DNA from: Serripes groenlandicus
Lineage: Eukaryota > Mollusca > Bivalvia > Cardiida > Cardiidae
DNA: 64,000 nucleotides
Reading direction: 5' to 3'
Assembly (NCBI GenBank): GCA_031761405.1
Contig: JASEVX010000013.1
Coordinates: 47,314,143 to 47,378,142 of the forward strand
Shown in pieces: positions 1 through 12,346 of the stretch (position 1 is its first letter; the number at the start of each line of letters is the position of its first letter). Below the pieces are notes generated by a model. The model did no database searches, was not told where the DNA came from, and saw only the letters and a list, made by a program, of their open reading frames with translations. The position numbers and the translations under genes are program-made.

Positions 1-1
1 A

Positions 2-244
2 ATGATAGAAAATGTATTTTTTTTAAACTCTAATGAACCCTCAGATGAATACCATTACCTTTTAACATGCCAACATTTCCAAGAATCAAGAATAAATCAC
101 ATTAAACCATACTATATTAATGCACCTAACAGCTATAAATTCAAAGCATTGCTTAAAACAACAGAATATATCCAACTAACTAACTTAAGTAAATTCATAA
201 AGATTCTCTTAGATGAAAGTCATAAAAAATATAGGAACATGTGA
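2..244 (+). CDS. C-terminal end of a LINE (non-LTR retrotransposon) polyprotein, partial at window edge
   Basis: The first 80 residues of the window are an open frame ending in TGA at 242-244. Near the start it reads DEYHYLLTC, followed by a basic helix-rich tail. This matches the Cys/His knuckle and tail after the reverse transcriptase domain in many LINE ORF2 proteins. The intact LINE at 62542-63954 has the equivalent ETHFVVTC followed by a similar tail, so the two probably belong to related families. Only the extreme C-terminus is visible; the rest lies left of the window. The stretch just after the stop would be LINE 3' UTR, but no clear poly-A or short-repeat tail was found. Family assignment rests on the motif and on similarity to the other LINE in this window. 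Confidence 0.55.
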   Translation: MIENVFFLNSNEPSDEYHYLLTCQHFQESRINHIKPYYINAPNSYKFKALLKTTEYIQLTNLSKFIKILLDESHKKYRNM

Positions 245-1362
245 TATACTACCTATAGCATTTATTTGTACAAAAAAAAGGGAAAAAAGAAAGAAGATTG
301 TAAAAGTTATGCATCAAATAATACATATTACTGAAAATGCAGTATTCATTGTTTAATTACACTTTATGTTGCAAAGTGAAATGTTAACAGTATGTTTCTG
401 AAACAAAATGTAATATAGATGGACATGAATCATCTTGATAAATCAAGTAATATGAAATGAATTGTCCAATGATGTTTAACATTTCGTTTCGGTAAAGCAC
501 CAAAGTGGCCAACACTTAAATAATTATATTACTATTGATGTACTGTACTGTACATATCAATATTTGTAAATATTGTTGTTAATCCTCATATTTACTTGGC
601 ATGGAACTTATACGATGTTCCAGATGAGTCATAATAACCATACAGCACACTTAAATTGGAAAACATTTCGAAAAAAGTAGACCACTGTAAAAGAACAACA
701 ATACCTTCCTTCTCAATGTTGATATAAACCTACAATACATACCAAATCTAAAGTACACAATATCACGCAGGTAGTCAAAATTCAGGCAAAATTACAATTA
801 TCAACTTACCTCGTTGTGATTGGTTATTAAATCCGATAAGAAATTGCGAATGAAAGCGAAATGAATCAACAATAATCAAATGAATGAATGTACACTTATA
901 CAACAACTTTAAATCAATGAGAATTTGCACACTGTATCGCTGCAGTAAACTGTAAAAACTCCTGTATTTATCGTGGAAATCATGCCGAACACGTGCGAGA
1001 TACTATGTATAGGATAAACCCTTAATAATATAAACTAGCATTAACAGTTAAATTTACATATACCATTGAATGAAATAGTTCTGTGTATCTCATGAACTAA
1101 TGCATACTGTGGCATAAAAAACTACTGATAAGTCTGTATTCTGCAGCGCACAATGAGACTGAAAATTTGACCAAACCTAACGTTAGCCTTTTTAATTTAA
1201 CTTCATGTTCTCTACTGTCAACCCATATTTTAAACTCATTCATGCAATAAAACCGTTATTTTGTCCAGGAGACAGTTTCGGTCGAGTGTTCTGTTTACTA
1301 TGTATTAGGATTGAACAATTATTAATTGATATTTTCCCAAATAATTCAAATAAATAGCAATT
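245..1362. other. Non-coding AT-rich stretch
   Basis: No convincing exon, repeat array or RNA gene seen. The first part may be the 3' UTR of the LINE ending at 244. Confidence 0.4.
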
Positions 1363-1440
1363 TCCTCTTTGGCCACAATGTTTTCAAAAGTCGTCTGCTG
1401 CTATTGCGTTAAAATGCGTCTGCAGGTGGGAAAGGGTTAA
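1363..1440. mobile_element. Half of a TTAACCCTTTCCC-type MITE
   Basis: The run contains 'ggccacaatgttttcaaaag', 'tcgtctgctg' and ends 'gggaaagggttaa'. It is the 3' half of the MITE family seen complete at 4561-4735 and elsewhere. No matching left end was identified. Confidence 0.45.
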
Positions 1441-1899
1441 AACGGCGAAGAGAACATATAACAGCAAACAAAAATTTTGATCAAAAGCTTAATGTATCAT
1501 CTTAAGAAGAAGAAATGGAACATTGTGGAACAAGTTTGCATTTTCTCAATAAGAGATGCTAAAGCATAACGGAAATGTGTTTTTTTTCTGATGATATAAC
1601 TGTACATTTTAAAATGTTATTGATCAATCACATGTTACTGGGTTGTAAATATACATCACGATCCTTTAACTCTTGGAGTATAATACTCCTTAATACAGAT
1701 ATCTGCTTTGAAAAATGAAACAATCAAATGCGCGGTGCTCCAGGAAAACCATCGGTAGCGTAATTATCACATGTGTGACAAATGCCAGACTACGCATTTA
1801 TGCTAAGGATCCGAATGGATACTGCATGTATAATGCATTTATTCAGTAATAAGAGACTGGCTCTTTATACAAATTTACATATGCATAATAAGTTCATAT

Positions 1900-2352
1900 G
1901 CGTCATATCACAGTGAAGAAATTCAAATACAGAAAAGGTTCTGTATGCGGTTATAAGCAACATACATTTATTAAACCAACCCTATCATATACGTCATATC
2001 ACAGTGAAGGGATTCAAATATAGAAATAGTTCTGTATGCGATTATAAGCAACACACATTTATTAAACCAACCCTATCATATACGTCATATCACAGTGAAG
2101 GGATTCAAAATATAGAAAAGGTTCTGTATACGATTATAAGCAACACACATTTATTAAACCAACCCTATCATATACGTAATATCACAGTGAATGGATTCAA
2201 ATATAGAAAAGGTTCTGTATGCGATTATAAGCAACACACATTTATTAAACCAACCCTATCATATACGTCATATCACAGTGAAGGAATTCAAATATAGAAA
2301 AGGTTCTGTATGCGATTATAAGCAACACACATTTATTAAACCAGCCCTATCC
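1900..2352. repeat. 91-bp tandem repeat, about 5 copies
   Basis: The block 'cgtcatatcacagtgaag...' recurs at 1901, 1992, 2083, 2175 and 2266, a spacing of 91-92 bp. Each unit contains 'gattataagcaacacac' and 'attaaaccaaccctatcata'. Copies are more than 90 percent alike by eye. The 97-residue open frame across it (2004-2297) is a by-product of the repeat: 91 is not a multiple of 3, so successive copies are read in different frames. Confidence 0.9.
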
Positions 2353-3366
2353 GACTAATTTGCGAATATTGTGGATCCAGATTAGAATGCCTGGATGCGC
2401 GGACTGATATGGATCTTCACTGATCGCAAATTTCCTACGGTTGGTATTCGCGGAGCGTTGTCAAATTATGTAAAGTACTGTCTGTTCAGTTGGTAACGAC
2501 GAGTGTTACTTGTATCAATCAAGGGGTCGTGAGCTCGATATATGTGGGATGATTGCTAACTTCCAGGGAAGAATGTAATGCGGATTCCTGGTGCGACAAA
2601 GACGGGGTATATATAAGTTAGGTGAACAAAACCCTGTTAAAGACGGCGTTAAATACAAATGTTTCAAATTTAGTCACAATGTTAATAGGCATAAGCTTTA
2701 TGTCAATTTTAATTTCAGCCCAGATAACCTAGTTATCTCGAGCGTAGGCATATTTTTGCATGCATGTTTTTAAAGTCGTCTGCTGCATATTTCTTGCATG
2801 TGGGTTAGGGCTACATTGTAATAGTTCAGCACTTTTGTTCCGTGATATTTTCAAACTCTCGCTGCTGTATAAGTGTATACATATGTGTGTTTCTAGGACA
2901 GGATTAATTGATATGCGGTCATTATGTCATTTAATTTTCAGAAAACATTTAAAGTATGCTTACCATCTGGTCACAACTTAGTTACATCTATGTATCTATA
3001 ATGTCTTTTATTCAGATGAATTTAAATATTTTGGCAGCTTTGAATCAGACATCCTCGACTGAAATGAAAAGTCCATAGATCGTGATAGTGAAAACTGTAA
3101 CTCAGGAAGGTTATCAGTTACAATATGAAAGTGATATTTGAAACATAACATGATCTCTGCCTCTGACGGCACCATAGTCCTGTGTACATGTATGTAAAAG
3201 AAACGCGTTAATATTTAATTCCAAATTACCGTATACTCAAATAATACTTAAACGGCAAGAGACGTTATTTGTTGATTTTCATAATAATGCTCATCTTGTG
3301 CTGAGCATTCTCTATCCTTTAAAAATATATAGATGTATGGCATTTTAGAATAGTTTCATCATTTGT
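2353..3366. other. Non-coding stretch, no feature recognised
   Basis: Short open frames at 2591-2773 and 2760-2981 show no recognisable domain and atypical composition. An imperfect inverted repeat (AATTTGCGA / TCGCAAATT) sits at about 2358-2433. Confidence 0.35.
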
Positions 3367-3722
3367 TATAATGCCCAATTAAAGACTGTGCTGAGAGTAA
3401 TCTTAGCCCATGAATAAATATCAATACATATCATGTAAATGTAACTCCTATAAATATCCTTTGAATTTATTTTTATGAAATATGAATATAATTTAAATCT
3501 TATTGCAATAATTATCATTTCAATTGATACCATTTAAATTACAGCTAATGATTATTAAAGGTTATATAACTTTTATTTATACAGCAAAAGAATAAATTTT
3601 AATGAACCTTTAACTCAGTTAATTATAAGTTATAATGCCCAATTAAAGAATGCTCTGAGAGTTATTTTAACACATGAATAAATATCAATAAATGCCGTTT
3701 AAATGTAAGTTCAATAAATATA
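3367..3722. repeat. Direct repeat pair of about 92 bp
   Basis: A segment starting 'ttataatgcccaattaaag' occurs at about 3367-3460 and again at about 3630-3722. Both continue through '...ctgagagt...' and 'atgaataaatatcaata'. The DNA between and after (to about 3845) is very AT-rich with loose 'aatatcatttaaatata' repetition. Confidence 0.6.
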
Positions 3723-3851
3723 TTTTCAATCTATTTACAATAAATATCATTTAAATATAGTTTAACAAATATCATTTTAATCTTATTTCAATGAATATAA
3801 TTCAAATATTATTGCAATGAATATCATTTAGATATAATTTGAATTTATTAT

Positions 3852-4245
3852 GAAACAAGAAACCGCTGAAGACGGTAAGGCCGGATTGTCGGCAATTTGA
3901 CCTTGAAAATTGACAAACCAAAGTCAAGGTCAAAGTAACCATAGAAATCAATAGAACTTGTTACTGGTTACCTTCAGGCAAAGTTTCAAGTTTGTAACCC
4001 GTTCTAGTGCTGAGATTTTGCCTCAACCTGAAACTTAAACCAAAATGTTGACGGACAGACATACAGACAGACAGACGGACATCGCCAATCTATAGACCGG
4101 AAATAACCATATAAATCAATAGAACTTGTTACCGGTTACCTTCAGGCAAAGTTTCAAGTTTGTAACCCTTTCCAGTGCTGAGATTTTGCCTCAACCTGAA
4201 ACTTTAACCAAAATCTATAGACCGGAATTGCTAGAGACATCCGGC
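3852..4245. repeat. Dispersed-type repeat with an internal duplication
   Basis: The element starts 'gaaaccgctgaagacggtaa'. A block 'atcaatagaacttgttac' to 'attttgcctcaacctgaaac' occurs twice (about 3948-4030 and 4114-4202). An 'acagacagacagacggac' microsatellite lies between the copies (4055-4081). No coding capacity. Confidence 0.5.
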
Positions 4246-4340
4246 CAAAAATGAAGAAAATAAACATAATTCAAGTGCAGTTTCTCAATTCTTCACATTC
4301 ATGCTTTCAATTTCTGCAGTTTTTCTATTTCTACTCTCTT

Positions 4341-4557
4341 TTAACACTTTCCCTTAGACGTAGAATCTCTAAACGAAATGGTGTAGGCAACATGAAAACA
4401 AATCACTAATTCAAAGTAAGTTGTTTTCAAACGCATTGAAACAAAGGGATAAAAGGAGAAATTTATCATTTCTAGCGCGTTCTACTCTTGCAACATTGTT
4501 TCAAAGCCTGTCGTCTGCAAATGGATCAAAATGTGTTTGCATATGGGCAATGGTTAA
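4341..4557. mobile_element. MITE, degenerate TTAAC...GTTAA family
   Basis: Left end 'ttaacactttccct', right end 'gggcaatggttaa', with the family's internal 'tgcaacattgtttcaaa' and 'cgtctgcaaatg'. It stands almost end to end with the next copy at 4561. Confidence 0.45.
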
Positions 4558-4560
4558 CTG

Positions 4561-4735
4561 TTAACCCTTTCCCTCACATAGACACGTTCTAACACCTCTA
4601 CAGAAGACAGCTTTTTGAAAACATATTGACATATTAGTCATAGGATATCCATTCAATTATAGAGATTTTTGATTTTTTGACAAAATATGTTCAACGTCGT
4701 CTGCTGCATAATTGTCGAATGAGGGAAAGGGTTAA
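4561..4735. mobile_element. MITE with 16-bp perfect terminal inverted repeats
   Basis: Begins TTAACCCTTTCCCTCA (4561-4576) and ends with its exact reverse complement (4720-4735). The 175-bp body is non-coding. It is the cleanest copy of a family also seen at about 12347-12535, 16476-16673, 21200-21341, 45767-45910 and 52915-53036. Confidence 0.75.
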
Positions 4736-4905
4736 CATGAAAACAGCGTTGACCCTTCTAAAGCGTACGACTCTCAGAAATGATTTTGAAAAGGATGAAC
4801 TACTCACAACCAGCAATTTCTCATTGTCCCGCGATGTTTACAACTCAATGTCAAAATTATTCTTCCTAAAAAAGTACAATTCAATAAAACTTTCAAATAT
4901 CACAT

Positions 4906-5170
4906 ATGAGCTGTCCCGCGAAACAAACAACAGTATGGCCTCTGCGTAATGTATCGAACCAGATCAGCCTGCGCAGTCCGAGCAGACCGATCCGGGCCGA
5001 TACATTCCGTCTCGTGTGGATAGAGGTATAGCGTAACGATTCCTGAAACAGAAAATCCACAGGAGGCGAAAAGTGTATATCCGGGTAAGCCTGCGCGGCA
5101 TGTTTAGACTGATTCGGGTCGATACTTTACGCAGAATCCACAATGTTGGTTTTCTCGCGGGACGGCTCAT
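4906..5170. mobile_element. Foldback MITE, 'TATGAGCCGT' family, copy 1
   Basis: Termini read atgagctgtcccgcga... and ...tcgcgggacggctcat, giving imperfect inverted repeats of about 45 bp. Inside are GC-rich palindromic segments built on 'gatcagcctgcgcag' and 'ttcctgaaacagaaaat'. Other copies: 16845-17072, 19740-20000, 31107-31244 (cut), 37475-37724, 47915-48175. The 118-residue minus-strand frame here is a by-product. Confidence 0.7.
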
Positions 5171-5261
5171 ATGTTGATTTCTACAGATGTTGTCCAAAAC
5201 TCTACTCATATATTGAACCTTAATCATTCCCCGCACTCTCCAAATCTGCAACAGACGACGT

Positions 5262-6122
5262 CGACAGTCAAACTTAGGTTCAGAAAGTGTTGACCTGGCT
5301 CGTAGGTCGTAGGTCGACACTCAAATTTATGTCCTGAAAGTGTTGACCTGGCGCGTAGGTCGTAGGTCGACAGACAAACTTATGTTCAGATAGTGTTGAC
5401 CTTGCGCGTAGGTCGTAGGTCGACAGTCAAATATATTTTCAGAAAGTGTCGACCTGGCGCGTAGGTCGTAGGTCGACTGTCAGAATCACATTAAGATAGT
5501 CTTGACCTGGCGAGTAGGTCGTACGTCGACAGTCATTCTGATGTTCAGAAAGTGTTGATCTGGCGCGTAGGTCGTAGGTCGACAGTCACATTTATTTTCA
5601 GAAAGTGTCGACCTGGCGCCTAGGTCGTAAGTCGACAGTCAGATTCACATTAAGATAGTTTTGACCTGGCGCGTAGGTTGTAGGTCGACAGTCAAACTTA
5701 TGTTCAGAAAGTGTTGACCTGGCGCGTAGGTCGTAAGTCGACAGTCAGATTCACATTAAGGTAGTTTTGACCTGGTGCGTAGGTCGTAGGTCGACAGTCG
5801 AACTTATGTTCAGAAAGTGTTCACCTGGCGCGTAGGTTGTAGGTCGACAGTCAAATCTATTTTCGGTAAGTGTCGACCTGGAGCGTAGGTCGTAGGTCGA
5901 CAGTCAGATTAACATTAAGATAGTGTTGAACTGGCGCGTAGGTCTAAGTCGATAGTCAGAATCACATTAAGATAATGTTGACCTGGCGCGTAGGTCGTAG
6001 GTCGACAGTCAATTTGATGTTCAGACAGTGTTGATCTGGCGCGTAGGTAGAAGGTCGACAATCAAAATTTTTTTCAGAAAATGTCGACCTGGCGCGTAGG
6101 TCGTAGGTCGACAGTCAGATTC
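5262..6122 (-). repeat. 53-bp GTCGAC satellite, reverse-oriented block, about 16 units
   Basis: Units read '...gtgttgacctggcgcg', 'taggtcgtaggtcgacagtc' and repeat every ~53 bp. Each carries a core flanked by GTCGAC or GTTGAC. Spacers come in two sorts, 'ttatgttcagaaa' and 'cacattaagata', interspersed irregularly. At about 6123 the array flips orientation. Confidence 0.9.
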
Positions 6123-7540
6123 TAAAAATAAATGTGAGTGTCGACCTACGACATATGCGCCAGGTCGACACTTTATGAACATAAGTTTGTGTGTCGACCT
6201 ACGACCTCCGAGCCAGGTCAACACTTTCTGGACATGAATTTGACTGTCGACCTACGACCTACGCGCCAGGTCAACACTATCTTAATTTAAATTTGACTGT
6301 CGACCTACGACCTACGCGCCAGGTCAACACTATCTTAATGTGAATCTGACTGTCGACCTACGACCTACGTGCCAGGTCAACACTGTCTTAATGTGATTCT
6401 GACTGTCGACTTACAACCTACGCGCCAGGTCGACACTTTCTTAATGTGAATCTGACTGTCGACCTACGACCTACGCGCCAGGCCGACACTTTATGAAAAT
6501 AAGTTTGAGTGTTGACCTACGACTTACGCGCCAGGTCAACACTATTTGAACTACAGTTTGACTGCCGACCTACGACCTACACGCCAGGTCAACACTTTCT
6601 GAACATGAATTTGACTGTCGACCTACGACCTACGCGCCAGGTCAACACTATCTTAATGTAAATTTGACTGTCGACCTACGACCTATGCGCCAGGTCGACA
6701 CTTTCTGAACATAAATTTGACTGTCGACCTACGAACTACGCGCCAGGTCAACACTTTCTGAACATAAGTTTGACTATCGACCTACGACCTACGCGCCATG
6801 TTAACACTTTCTGAACACCAGTTTGATTGTCGACCTACGACCTACGAGCCATGTCAACACTATCTTAATGTAAAGTTGACTGTCGACCTACGACCTACGC
6901 GCCAGGTCAACACTTTCTGAGCATAAATTTGACTGTCGACCTACGACCTACGAGCCAGTTCAACACTATCTTAATTTAAATTTGACTGTCGACCTACGAC
7001 CTACGCGCCATGTGAATTCTATCTTAATGTGAATCTGACTGTCGACCTACGACCTACGCGCCAGGTCGACACTTTCTGAAAATAAATCTGTCTGTCGACT
7101 TACAAGTCAGGTCAACACTGTGTTAATGTGATTCTGACTGTCGATTTACGACCTACGCGCCATGTCAACACTATCTTAATGTGAATCTGACTGTCGACCT
7201 ACGACCTACGCGCCAGGTCGACTCTTTCTGAAAATAAATTTGACTGTCGACCTACGACCTACGCGCCAGGTCAACACTTTCTGAACATAATTTGACTGTC
7301 GACCTACGACCTACGAGCCAGATCAACACCTTCTGAGCATAAAATTGACTGTCGACCTACGACCTACGCGCCAGGTCAACACTATCTGAACATAAGTTTG
7401 ACTGTCGACCTACGACCTACGCCCCAGGTCAACACTATCGTAATGTGAATCTGACTGTCGACCTACGACCTACGCGCCAGGTCGACACTTTCTGAAAATA
7501 AATTTCGACCTACGAGCTACGACCTACGTGCTAACTACAC
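6123..7540 (+). repeat. 53-bp GTCGAC satellite, forward-oriented block, about 26 units
   Basis: Same unit as 5262-6122 on the opposite strand. The core 'gtcgacctacgacctacgcg' starts at 6246, 6299, 6352 and onward at 53-bp steps. Two spacer subtypes ('tttctgaacataaatttgac' and 'tatcttaatgtgaatctgac') alternate irregularly. The last unit decays at about 7505-7540. No gene is present. Confidence 0.9.
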
Positions 7541-7791
7541 ACACCTGTATTACCTCTTTTAAAACATGTTTACAAAAATCGGGTTCTATAATCATTGTTT
7601 GACATTCAAACCTGAAGTTGTGGGTACTCAAAAGAATATTCTTCATTACACTGTTCGTTTGAGTAACCTCAATATGGGGATGGGTTGGGAAACGTTTTAC
7701 TCCAACTTATTTCGATCTCTTTAAAATACATATATATATATATAAAATGTACATAATTTATATCTTAGGTGCGTCAGCTTTTAATTTAATT
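7541..7791. other. Non-coding spacer with a short (TA)n tract
   Basis: A 'tatatatatatata' run lies at about 7729-7744. Nothing else recognised. Confidence 0.4.
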
Positions 7792-8080
7792 ATGGGAGGT
7801 TTAACGCCATTTTCAACATTTTTTCAGTCATATCACGACGGGCATGTCACATATCCGCGTGTTTCTTGGATAGCTCACACCGATACTCCACGCGGCAGTT
7901 TTTCCAAGCAACTGTCTGCTTTTCTACATATATTGTTATTGGCCCATTGGTGAAGACGAATCACGTTTGTCGCATTGACTTTTGTCAAACGTCGGAAGAA
8001 ATATTTTGCCGAATTAGGGTTCGAGCTCACAATCCCAGGTTCGGCAGCCCGTGTTACTACCTACTGAGCTACTTCGGCCT
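7792..8080 (-). mobile_element. tRNA-derived SINE, copy 1
   Basis: On the minus strand the head (8080 downward) reads like a tRNA, with an A-box-like TAGCTCAGTAGGTAG and a B-box-like GAGCTCGAACCC. The body contains 'cccattggtg' and 'gtcgcattgacttttgtcaa'. The tail is the shared 'ttaacgccattttcaacatt'. A close relative lies at 42003-42290. It is a pol III-type retroposon, not a functional tRNA: the cloverleaf is imperfect and fused to the body. Confidence 0.7.
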
Positions 8081-9229
8081 GGTCGTCTGCTTTGAGACAT
8101 TTAAAGGGAACATGAAATAGCTGGAAAACTTTACAATAATTAATAACCAAATAGATTCATTCTGAGAAACTTCAAAGTGAGTGCTGTAAGCATGATTTCC
8201 TTTCCCCATTATGGCAAAATTGTCTGCTTCAAAACGTTTCTTTTCTAACTAATAACTAATTATATACCCCCCTCCCCTCCTGATATTTATAGTGTGTATC
8301 ATATATTGTGTCCCAAGGTAAATATACTGGAAGGATAAAGAAACGCAGGGTAAACATTCGAGGTGATTTAAATTGATGTGTTTGATTTATATAAACTATT
8401 TTATAAGAGTACAAGACGAATTTTGATGCTAAGCATCAAAGACGCCGCGCATGCTTTTAAGGCATGACTTAAAGGAAAGCAGATGCAGTTCAATACATTT
8501 AAATAACCTGTGCACACGGACAGGATGTAGGCCAAATGTACCTTTATCTTAAACAAGAAGGCCGAGATGTTCCTTATTGCTCACCTGGATACCATAGTCT
8601 ATAATAAAATGTTATCAATAGCAAAAAGGGTCCATTTTGACGTAGGGAGTGGAGTATATACTTTATATGCTACGATCTATATGATATTCAGCATGTAAAA
8701 TTTAGTCGTGAAATGACGAGTTAAGTCTTCAAACTATTTGTTTTACCGTTTGCTTAACATTGACTGCAACAAAACAAGCTGAAGTTTCTTAATTTTAAAT
8801 CTGCTCTAACTAGATCAATTAGACAAACAAAAAACATAGATACTGAAATATTAACAGATATTAACTTAAGTGTTAATGCCTCTAGTTATAAGTTAAGTGT
8901 GACACAAGCTTTGGAAGGAGAGAGGGAAGTCGATTCTCCTTCCAGTTGAGCAGAAGTATGATAACAAAAAACGAGAGTATATAAACAAAATATACAAATA
9001 ATTCTAACAAGTTTAAAGATATTTAATATCGAAATTAAGCATTTATGAAATTAAAAGAAAATGTTTTCATGTATAGTCAACATATAGCAAGAATACAATG
9101 GTCTGAATGAACAACTGTATGGGGAGGAACGTTTTAAGTTTAGTAATACAACAGAAATAAATTGGAAACAAGAGGACCATGATGCCCTGGAATCGCTCAC
9201 CTGAGAATGGGTTATTTAAGACTTTACTC
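8081..9229. other. Non-coding stretch
   Basis: No gene seen. 8554-8595 ('acaagaaggccgagatgttc...ctcacctgg') resembles the edge of the same dispersed repeat class as the 145-bp arrays. 8425-8445 holds a short 'gatgctaagcatc' palindrome. Confidence 0.35.
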
Positions 9230-10195
9230 TTTCAGCGCCAATGGCAATACCATCTAGAAAAATTTTCTGACAAAATTTCAAGCTGCTCAAGTCAAAAATG
9301 CAATCTCTATAGTGTTAACTAGATTGTTCTGCAATTTAGCCTAGTGACCTAGTTGTCCTGACGTGACCCATATTCGAACTTTACCTAGATATCACTAAGA
9401 CAAACATTCTGAGAAAGTTTCAACATGCTCAATCCAAAAATGTGGCTTCCAAAGTGTTGATAAGACTTTCCTTAAATTTTGCCTAGTGACCTAGTTTTTG
9501 ACCGGTCATGACCTTCATTCAAACTTAGCCTAGATATTACTAAGACAAACATTCCAACATAGTTTCATCATGCTCAAGCCAAAAAAGTGGCTTCCAAAGT
9601 GTTAACAAGATGTTCCTTACATTTGGCCTAGTGACCTAGTTTTTTACCGGACATGACTTGGCCTAGATATCATCAAGACAAACTTTCTGAGAAAGTTTCA
9701 ACATGCTCAAGTAAAAAATGCGGCTTCCAGAGTGTAAACAAGCTTTTCTTTAAATTTGGCCTAGTGACCTAGTTTTTGACCCGACATGATCTATATTCAA
9801 ACTCGGCCTAGATATCACTAAGACAAACATTCTGACAAATGTTTAACATGTTCAAGCCAAAAATACGGCTTCCAGAGTGTTAACAAGATTTTCATTAAAT
9901 TTGGCCCAGTGACCTAGTTTTTGACCCGACATGACCCAGTTTCAAACTTGGCCTAGATATAATCGAGACAAACTTTCTGACAAAGTGTCAACATTCTCAA
10001 GTTTAAAATATGCCTTCCAGAGTGTTAACAAGATTTTCCTTCAATTTAGCCTAGTGACCTAGTTTTTGACCCGACATGACCTATATTCAAAAACTGGGCT
10101 AGATATCATAAGACAAACATTCTGACAAAGTTTCTACATGCTCAAGTCAAAAATGCGGCTTCCAGAGTGTTAACAAGATTTTCAATAAATTTGTA
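9230..10195 (-). repeat. ~145-bp tandem repeat array, minus orientation, 6-7 units
   Basis: The phrase 'ctagtgacctagt' recurs at 9341, 9483, 9628, 9761, 9906 and 10051, a spacing of 133-145 bp. Each unit also contains 'gatatcactaagacaaacat' and 'ttccagagtgttaacaagat'. The same unit in the opposite orientation forms the array at 13965-15065. Confidence 0.85.
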
Positions 10196-10501
10196 AACCA
10201 AACAATTAAAACAGCGTAGCCTAGTGAACTTCGTAAATCAACTCATAAAAAAAGCTTAGCCTAATTAGTTGGGGAACAGTTATTAAACACAATTTAAATG
10301 TATCTAAAGTTTTGTAACAACTGTGAAAGATGTACATATTTTGTATCTTGTTGTTTCTTAAATCAGTTAATACAATTTATTCAACCATATAGGCTGTTTT
10401 TTCAAACATATTACAGAGTTTTTCTTTACAATAATATCTGTGGGTTTCTCCCTTTTTGATTACGTCACCCCATGGTACAAAATTAAAACCTATCCCATAC
10501 T

Positions 10502-10525
10502 GACGCCGCGCTTCCACGCGGCGTC
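10502..10525. repeat. GC-rich perfect hairpin
   Basis: GACGCCGCG, a short loop, then CGCGGCGTC, in AT-rich surroundings. Confidence 0.7.
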
Positions 10526-10615
10526 AATAAATACCAATCTTTAATAAACAAATTACCAAAATGTCATTAGATTTTGACCAATAATTCATTAATAATTGAA
10601 GCACATTTGACGGTA

Positions 10616-10639
10616 CCCCCCCCCCCCCCCCCCCCCCCC
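10616..10639. repeat. 24-nt homopolymeric C tract
   Basis: Uninterrupted run of C following 'cggta'. Confidence 0.95.
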
Positions 10640-12346
10640 AATATCGCAAAGTGAAATCGACTGACTCGTCAGTATCTCGTATGCCCCCCTCGCGCATCTG
10701 TCACAGCCCTTATTCTCTTGTGCATGGAATTCATCAGTGCATTAATCCTTCTCATTGGGATATTGTTCCATTCTTCCAGCAATGCTGTCCTTAGTTGGTC
10801 GATAGTAGAATGAACGTATATTGTTTTACGGCGCATCGACAGCTAAGGTCATTTAGCGCGCATTTAAATTTAATCATTCATGATCCCTGGGTGAACAAAC
10901 CAGTACTAGGCTAGAAAATGTGCGTTTCATCACTTTCTCCAAGTGGCACGGAGAAATACACGGTTGAGTAACTTTAGGTACGGGATTGAGTACACAGTGA
11001 CCAAGATAGTCGTCTGACCGGTTTTCATAATTTTACGCCAAGCATTTAAGAAATTGTTGCATATATAGTAAAGAGCTACCTCTCATTACATTACCGTGTC
11101 AGTAGCACAAATACTGGCGGCGCCTTTGATCATATTGTGCAGCATTGATCCATTGGCGTTTAACGCCGTTTTAAACAACATTTCGTTACATCACGTGGCT
11201 AGTTTACCCGTTCTTTCCTGGCTTTCTCGAAACATTACTTCACAATTTATATATTCCAACATGTAGGTGTGTATTGGTCTGCTGTAGAGTTGTATATTGA
11301 CCAAATTACTATATAGACATGTACAAGGGATGGGAACCAATCTAGTCGACAGTGTTAGTTCATGCTAGATGTTCATACCTGGAACCAGACTAATACATGC
11401 GTCCACCAATAACCCTTTTTGTTATTGTTACCTTTTAGTTCTTGACTTCAGCCGTTTTTAATTCATATACGAATACTAGGAGACGCCATTTCGAATTTGA
11501 AATAAAAGCGTTTTCACGTAGGTAACTTTATTGAAAGAATGTATTGAGTACATTTGAATAATTAACATCTGCGAGTCACATGCAAATGCCAAGTGAAAAC
11601 AGATATATGCGAGAATGAAACTTAAACAGAGAAATAGATAAATATAATTTAAATTAGAAATACAAGTTTAAAATAAACAAACTGCTTACCAAAATGGGCG
11701 CCATTTTCCACGTATAAAAGCTTGTCTTCACAGCCCAATCGTTGCTCACAGTATGGGGGTTCTCACCTTGTGACAATAGAGGAATAGCGAATACGTATAC
11801 AATTTTCACACCTTACTTTTTATAACGGGAAATCTATAAACTCTATCTGTGCTATAGAATCTTTTATAAACATAGTGGGAAAAGGGGAAGTTTCCATAAA
11901 AAAACAATTTTCTATATTAACAGTAACGTTTTCTGTAGTATGACGAAATCGTTTATCAATTCATCCAAAGCTCCAATTCTTTTTTCCATTATGTCCCAGA
12001 GCTGGACAAAAAATTCAATGAACTGGTTCCTCGTTATACATAGTTTTCATGTTTCCCGAGCGAGACAGTCGTAATGGATAAGACTCCACAATCCTGAGCG
12101 CATATTGAGGGAAATCCATTACTATCGTTTTTGTAGTCTTCGGCATGAATCGGTCGTAAATCGACCAATTCCGTATATATTCCACAGTGTTGTTGTTTTG
12201 TTTGTATTATACAACGATCGACATTACAGATCCAGATTAGAGTGCGCAAACTATAAACACCAATCTGAATTATATTTGACTATTTATAAATAAAACTTCC
12301 AAATGGCTTAATATGATGCCTTACTTAAATATTACCCACATACATA

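Larger units (their letters stand above)
10196..12346. other. Non-coding stretch with SINE debris
   Basis: Contains a perfect short hairpin (10502-10525), a C tract (10616-10639) and SINE remnants at 10815-10935 ('gggtgaacaaaccagtacta') and 11158-11210 ('taacgccgttttaaacaaca'). The open frames at 12034-12293 lie on opposite strands over the same bases and show no domain. Confidence 0.4.

Noticed and set aside
2004..2297. 97-residue repetitive protein
   Set aside because: It spans the 91-bp tandem repeat, whose period shifts the reading frame at each copy.
4964..5320. 118-residue arginine-rich minus-strand protein
   Set aside because: It lies over a foldback MITE and the start of the 53-bp satellite.
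5262..7540. Regular 53-bp units resembling a CRISPR array
   Set aside because: The 'spacers' are two recurring subtypes rather than unique sequences, the array flips orientation, and the genome is eukaryotic.
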